Assembly: GCA_902472225.1 (NCBI GenBank)
Contig: CABRNB010000001.1
Coordinates: forward strand, 1-64,000
Length of the DNA stretch: 64,000 nt
Direction: 5' to 3'
Source of the DNA: Caccousia sp900752115
GTDB taxonomy: Bacteria; Bacillota; Clostridia; Oscillospirales; Acutalibacteraceae
This document shows positions 60,208 to 64,000 of the stretch, piece by piece (positions within the stretch are counted from its first letter, which is position 1; the number at the start of each line of letters is the position of its first letter). The notes below the pieces were generated by a model, which did no database searches, had not been told where the DNA came from, and saw only the letters and a list, made by a program, of their open reading frames with translations. The translations under genes were made by a program, and so were the position numbers.

Positions 60208-61257
60208 TTAGATGTGAAGCGAGATGGAGCAGCCTTTTTCAGCAGACTCAAAGACAGCGTCGATCACCCGCATCACGCGCAGAGCCTGTTCGGGGGTGAC
60301 GGCCAGCGGTGCCTTGCCCTCGTCGGCGTCGCGGAAATTGCGGTAATAGTCGCGGGCGTCGCTTTCCAGCTCGGGCAGGGGCAGCTCCTCGAGGCTTTCC
60401 TTCGGGCGGGGGGCCATTGTGCGGGTTGGTCCGGCCACGGTGTAGACGATACCGGCCTCCCAGCGCATTTCCTCCGTCTTCGCGCGCACGACGCGGCCGG
60501 TGCAGGAGAAGTCGTCAACCTGAGCGGTGCCGCTGTCGCCGGATACATGCCAGCGGGGCAGATTGATAAAGGTATAGGTGTCTACCTCCACGAGAGCGGA
60601 CAGACCGTTCTCAAAGCGCATCAGGAGCTTGAAGTTGTCGTCAACGCCGGGGAACTTGACGGAAAGCAGGTGCGCGTAAACCTCCGTAACAGGGCTGTCA
60701 ACGAGATACATGAGCTGATCAATCAGGTGCACGCCCCAGTCGAGCAGCATGCCGCCGCCCGCTTCCTTTACGCAGCGCCAGTCGCCGGGGATGCCCTTGC
60801 TGCCCTGAACGCGGGACTCGATGTAGAACGGCTTGCCGATGGTGCCGTTCTCGATCAGCGTCTTGACAATGAGGAAATCCTTGTCCCAGCGGCGGTTCTG
60901 ATGCACGGAGAACTGACGTCCCGTCTCCTTCGAGACAGCGATGACCTCCTCAAGCTCAGCGGCGTTCATCATGACCGGTTTTTCGCAGATGACGTTTTTG
61001 CCCGCGCGCATCGCCTGAATCGAGAGAGGCTTGTGAAAGTTGTTCGGAACGGCCAGGAGAACGGTGCGGATTTCCGGGTCGGCGAGCAGCTCGTCGAGCG
61101 TCTGGTAGCCGTGGATGCCGTCCTGTTCCGCGGCGGCGATCCGCTCCGGGTTGATGTCATAAATGCCCGCGAGCCGGAACTCCTCCGGCAGAGACAGAAG
61201 CTGCTTGGCATGGTAGCCGCCCATACCGCCGTAGCCGATGATGGCAATGGTATACAT
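60208..61257 (-). CDS. Gfo/Idh/MocA family oxidoreductase (second)
   Basis: A 349-residue relative of the first oxidoreductase, with IAIIGYGGMGGYHAKQLL, VICEKPVMMNAAELEE and the conserved DWGVHLIDQLMYL. The two are distant paralogues, so they probably act at different steps of one route. AAAGGAGG lies ten bases before the start. Confidence 0.93.
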   Translation of the reverse strand: MYTIAIIGYGGMGGYHAKQLLSLPEEFRLAGIYDINPERIAAAEQDGIHGYQTLDELLADPEIRTVLLAVPNNFHKPLSIQAMRAGKNVICEKPVMMNAAELEEVIAVSKETGRQFSVHQNRRWDKDFLIVKTLIENGTIGKPFYIESRVQGSKGIPGDWRCVKEAGGGMLLDWGVHLIDQLMYLVDSPVTEVYAHLLSVKFPGVDDNFKLLMRFENGLSALVEVDTYTFINLPRWHVSGDSGTAQVDDFSCTGRVVRAKTEEMRWEAGIVYTVAGPTRTMAPRPKESLEELPLPELESDARDYYRNFRDADEGKAPLAVTPEQALRVMRVIDAVFESAEKGCSISLHI

Positions 61258-61292
61258 GGTGGAAGTTTCCTCCTTTATGATTGACCGGCAGC

Positions 61293-62261
61293 TCAGGCCC
61301 AGTACATGCCGCCCTGACGCTCCTCAAAGATAATGGTGCGCTTGAGCACCTCAATCGCCTTTTCAAGGCCCTCACGCGTCGTCATGAGGCCGTCTTCATG
61401 CTCGATGGAGATGATGCCGTCGTAGCCGACCTTGCGCAGCTCGCTGAAAATTGCGCGCCAGGTATCCTCGCCGTGGCCGTAGCCGATGGTGCGGAAAACC
61501 CACGGACGCTCGGTGATGCGGTCAAAGGGCGTTGTGTCGAGCACGCCGTTGACGGCGCAGTTGTAAGGATCGATGGCCGTGTCCTTCGCGTGGAAGTGGT
61601 AAATGGCGCCCTTGAGCGCACGGATGGCGGCGACGGGATCAATTCCCTGCCAGAACAGGTGGGAGGGATCAAAGTTCGCGCCGATCACCGGGCCGACGGC
61701 CTCGCGCAGGCGCAGCAGGGTGCCGGGGTTATAAACGCAGAAGCCGGGATGCATCTCGAACGCGATCTGATGCACATTGTGCTCCTCGGCGAACTTGGCT
61801 TCCTTCTTCCAGTAGGGGATGAGCTTTTCGTTCCACTGCCATTCCTTGATCTTCTGGAAGTCGTCCGGCCAGGTTGCGACGACCCAGTTCGGATACTGGG
61901 AATTCTCGCAGTCGCCCGGGCAGCCGGAGAAGCCGACAACCGTCTTGACGCCAAGCTTTTCGGCCAGGCAGATGGCGGCCTCGAACTGCTCATGATAGGC
62001 GTTCGCGACTTCCTTGTTCGGGTGCACCGGGTTGCCGTGGCAGGACAGCGCGGCGACGCCAATCCCATACTTGTCGACGGTCTCCTGGAACTGCTCGATG
62101 AGCTCGGGATGCTCCATAAATTTTATGGCGTCCGCGTGGGCAGTGCCGGGGGTGCCGCCGCAGCCGATCTCGACCTCCTGAACGCCGAGGCTCTTGAGAT
62201 ACTTGAGGGTCTCATCCAGGGAAAGATCGCCCAGAAGAACCGTCATTACACCTAATTTCAT
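61293..62261 (-). CDS. Sugar phosphate isomerase/epimerase (second)
   Basis: Starting at 62261 (AAGGAG ten bases upstream) 322 residues: MKLGVMTVLLGDLSLDE, VQEVEIGCGGTPGTAHAD, IAFEMHPGFCVYNPG, ANFDPSHLFWQGIDP and FHAKDTAIDPYN mark a metal-binding AP-endonuclease-like barrel of the IolE/IolI group. First gene of the run; the pathway may be inositol- or keto-sugar-like, which is inference. Confidence 0.92.
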   Translation of the reverse strand: MKLGVMTVLLGDLSLDETLKYLKSLGVQEVEIGCGGTPGTAHADAIKFMEHPELIEQFQETVDKYGIGVAALSCHGNPVHPNKEVANAYHEQFEAAICLAEKLGVKTVVGFSGCPGDCENSQYPNWVVATWPDDFQKIKEWQWNEKLIPYWKKEAKFAEEHNVHQIAFEMHPGFCVYNPGTLLRLREAVGPVIGANFDPSHLFWQGIDPVAAIRALKGAIYHFHAKDTAIDPYNCAVNGVLDTTPFDRITERPWVFRTIGYGHGEDTWRAIFSELRKVGYDGIISIEHEDGLMTTREGLEKAIEVLKRTIIFEERQGGMYWA

Positions 62262-62319
62262 GACAACATTGCTCCTTTCCAATACACATCAGAATCCACA
62301 GTTTTTCTCCGTGGAACAG

Positions 62320-62367
62320 TTGACTTACCATATACCTGCATTATAATAAAGAGGAGCTCGTTTGTCG
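62320..62367. promoter_or_regulatory. Overlapping divergent promoters, sugar cluster / AraC gene
   Basis: Plus: TTGACT (62320-62325), 16 bases, TATAAT (62342-62347). Minus: CGACAA (62362-62367), 16 bases, TATAAT (62340-62345). The two -10 boxes share bases, so the promoters compete. Confidence 0.65.
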
Positions 62368-62446
62368 TGCCAACGCGGGCCCATTTTGTGACAAAAATTG
62401 CTATGACCTCCGGCACGGAATCCAGATAAGCGGAAGGGGAAAAAGG

Positions 62447-63358
62447 ATGGACGGCTACTACGAGCATTCTCGGGATGTGGAAAAATATCCCTCCTGCTGG
62501 CATTCGGTGGATAACACCTGCTTTCCGCATTTTCACAGCTGCGTGGAGATCACGTATGTGACGGAGGGGGAGATCGATTTTGTTCTTAACGGTCACGGAG
62601 GAACGGCTGGGGCGCGTCAGGTGATTGCCGCGCCGAGCTATACGGTGCATTATTTCAGCACGCCGGAAAGCTCACGGTCGATTGTTCTCACCGTGCCGCT
62701 TGATTATGTTCCCTCCTTCCGCAAGCTGATTGCGCGCAGAACGTTCCGCAATCTTATCTGGACCGATCCCGATCCGGAAAGCGAGCTGCTGCATGGTATG
62801 GAAAAGCTGACGGAGCTTTGCACGGTGCACAGCGACGCGCCCCCTGAGCTGCTGACCAAGGGGTACCTTTATACAGTCCTCGGTATTCTGGCGGATCGGC
62901 TGGGGCTGACGGACAGCCAGGAGGGGACGGACGCCTTTCTCGCCCGCGATATCCTGCAATATCTCGATCAAAATTACCGCTCCGATGTGACGCTGGAAAA
63001 GCTTGCCGCCAGATTCGGCTACAGCAAGAGCCGATTTTCGCACCTGTTTCACGCCTATTTCGGCTGCGGTATTCCGGAATATGTCAATACGCTGCGCTGC
63101 CGCAGCGCTGCGCTTCTGCTCACGCAGGAGTCCGCTTCCATGACAAGCGCCGCCATGAATTCGGGGTTTGAGAGCATGCGCACCTTTTACCGCTGCTTCA
63201 AAAAGTCCTTTGGAATTTCTCCGAGCGAATATCTGCGGGAGCGCCGCGGCCAGGAGCCGGACGATCTGCTTTATAATCCGTTTTATCTCTCCGGAGGCGT
63301 CCTGCTGCATCGCGAGGGCGGCGATCCGCAGGAAAGCGGGGAGGAACAGACAGAATAA
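62447..63358 (+). CDS. AraC family transcriptional regulator (divergent)
   Basis: A 303-residue regulator: N-terminal cupin (PHFHSCVEITYVTEGEI) and C-terminal AraC domain (LEKLAARFGYSKSRFSHLF, NSGFESMRTFYRCFKKSF, GISPSEYL). Divergent position and overlapping promoters imply control of the four-gene cluster. A GGAAGGGG run precedes the start. Confidence 0.92.
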   Translation: MDGYYEHSRDVEKYPSCWHSVDNTCFPHFHSCVEITYVTEGEIDFVLNGHGGTAGARQVIAAPSYTVHYFSTPESSRSIVLTVPLDYVPSFRKLIARRTFRNLIWTDPDPESELLHGMEKLTELCTVHSDAPPELLTKGYLYTVLGILADRLGLTDSQEGTDAFLARDILQYLDQNYRSDVTLEKLAARFGYSKSRFSHLFHAYFGCGIPEYVNTLRCRSAALLLTQESASMTSAAMNSGFESMRTFYRCFKKSFGISPSEYLRERRGQEPDDLLYNPFYLSGGVLLHREGGDPQESGEEQTE

Positions 63359-63430
63359 AGCCCCCTTCCGGGGCCCGGTTGGGGCCGCGAAAGAGGGCTT
63401 GAAAAAGGGCTTTCGGAATGGGTGCTTGTT

Positions 63431-64000
63431 TTACTCCGTCGTGGAGGAAGCGCTGTTTGATGTGCTGCCCGCAGACGACGCGGCGCTGTCCAGAATGGAA
63501 TCGATGTTGAACAGCGACTGGCCGTCCGACACCACGACGGGAAGCTTGCCGTCCCACTTGTCGATGAACTCCATTTTGAGCATCTGGTCGGTAATTTCCT
63601 GCGACTTGAGCCGGTAGCTCTCGGCTTCCGCCTCAGCCTCGGCGATCTTCTGCTCCGCCTCGACCTTCACACGGGCAAGGTCCTGCTCCGCCTTGAGGGC
63701 GTTCTGCTGGGCTGTCTGTTTGGCTTCGATGGCGGCGTTGAACTCCTCAGAGAACTGAAAATCCACAATATTCACGCTCTGCGTGGAAAAACCGTAGGGG
63801 GCGAGCTTGGAGGAGATCTCCTCCTGAATCTCCGCGCCGACGGTCTGACGCATGGTGATGAGCTCCTCGGCGGTGTATTGAGCCATGACGGACTTGACCG
63901 CCTCCTGGATGGCGGGGATGACGACTACGTTTTCATAGTTTACGCCGATATTCTGATAGACGCTGGCGGCGCTCAGGCTTTCAATGCGGTAGTTGAGCGC
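63431..64000 (-). CDS. SPFH/prohibitin family protein (5' partial)
   Basis: The frame is open up to the right edge, with 189 residues visible. It shows the SPFH ending SVYQNIGVNYENVVVIP with AIQEAVKSVMAQYTAEEL, VNIVDFQFSEEFNAAIEAKQ, then a long charged coiled coil (QNALKAEQDLARVKVEAE) and a Ser-rich tail. Such proteins form membrane-bound cages. The N-terminal anchor lies outside the window. Confidence 0.9.
   Translation of the reverse strand, partial: ALNYRIESLSAASVYQNIGVNYENVVVIPAIQEAVKSVMAQYTAEELITMRQTVGAEIQEEISSKLAPYGFSTQSVNIVDFQFSEEFNAAIEAKQTAQQNALKAEQDLARVKVEAEQKIAEAEAEAESYRLKSQEITDQMLKMEFIDKWDGKLPVVVSDGQSLFNIDSILDSAASSAGSTSNSASSTTE

Noticed and set aside
1..64000. tRNA, rRNA, insertion sequences, prophage
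   Set aside because: I found no tRNA cloverleaf, rRNA, transposase, integrase or phage structural gene on either strand by reading; a tRNAscan run would settle the tRNA point.

Overview
The window is about 64 kb of a GC-rich (by eye 55-60 %) low-redundancy chromosome with strong AGGAGG-type ribosome binding sites, TTGACA/TATAAT promoters, many GTG/TTG starts, tight operons and Rho-independent terminators. An electron-bifurcating [FeFe] hydrogenase, a Na+-pumping decarboxylase, an archaeal-type ProRS, DegV proteins and a Firmicutes-like 6S RNA point to a strictly anaerobic clostridium, most likely a gut Oscillospiraceae/Ruminococcaceae-type organism (inference; no rRNA or phylogenetic marker was compared).

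Layout. 1-6.4 kb: end of a MATE exporter, fructose PTS IIABC, nitroreductase, esterase, HAD phosphatase, ferredoxin-domain protein. 6.5-16.5 kb: glycerol-1-phosphate dehydrogenase and an almost complete shikimate/Phe/Tyr block on the minus strand. aroE-aroK have their own promoter; aroF-tyrA-aroB-aroA-aroC-pheA sit behind a perfect promoter, a Phe/Tyr-rich leader peptide and a terminator, which is a classical attenuator. The first gene, DAHP synthase, carries a frameshift. 16.7-21 kb: acyl carrier protein, decarboxylase beta and gamma subunits, prolyl-tRNA synthetase, and a stand-alone Mrr-N-like protein behind a promoter flanked by repeated operator-like motifs. 21.2-29.9 kb: a hydrogenase region, in which a putative sensory hydrogenase-like protein with DRTGG, ATPase and PHP partners is followed by two Rex-type operators and then hydC, accessory genes, hydB and hydA. 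30-38.5 kb: DUF218 protein, pyrC-pyrF-pyrK-pyrD, a fusion of iron alcohol dehydrogenase with a histidine phosphatase, ruvX, and an Fe-S aldo/keto reductase. 38.8-42.8 kb: sugar kinase plus nucleotidyltransferase, two AraC regulators. 43.2-50 kb: a two-component system and a MacB-like ABC exporter with a large membrane-anchored exported protein. 50.2-52 kb: eroded sugar-uptake/sulfatase remnants. 52.3-55.3 kb: dCTP deaminase, tandem DegV genes, 6S RNA, DUF1292 protein. 55.4-56.8 kb: an AT-richer stretch without credible genes that has a near-perfect promoter, a terminator and five ~110-nt units whose hairpins show compensatory changes. It is my main candidate for an undescribed system: a large structured non-coding RNA of about 1.25 kb. 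57-64 kb: thioredoxin reductase, a four-gene sugar/polyol oxidation cluster with a divergent AraC regulator, and the end of an SPFH protein.

The genes together suggest a fermentative anaerobe that makes its own aromatic amino acids and pyrimidines, disposes of electrons as H2 under NADH control through Rex, and takes up sugars through PTS and ABC systems.
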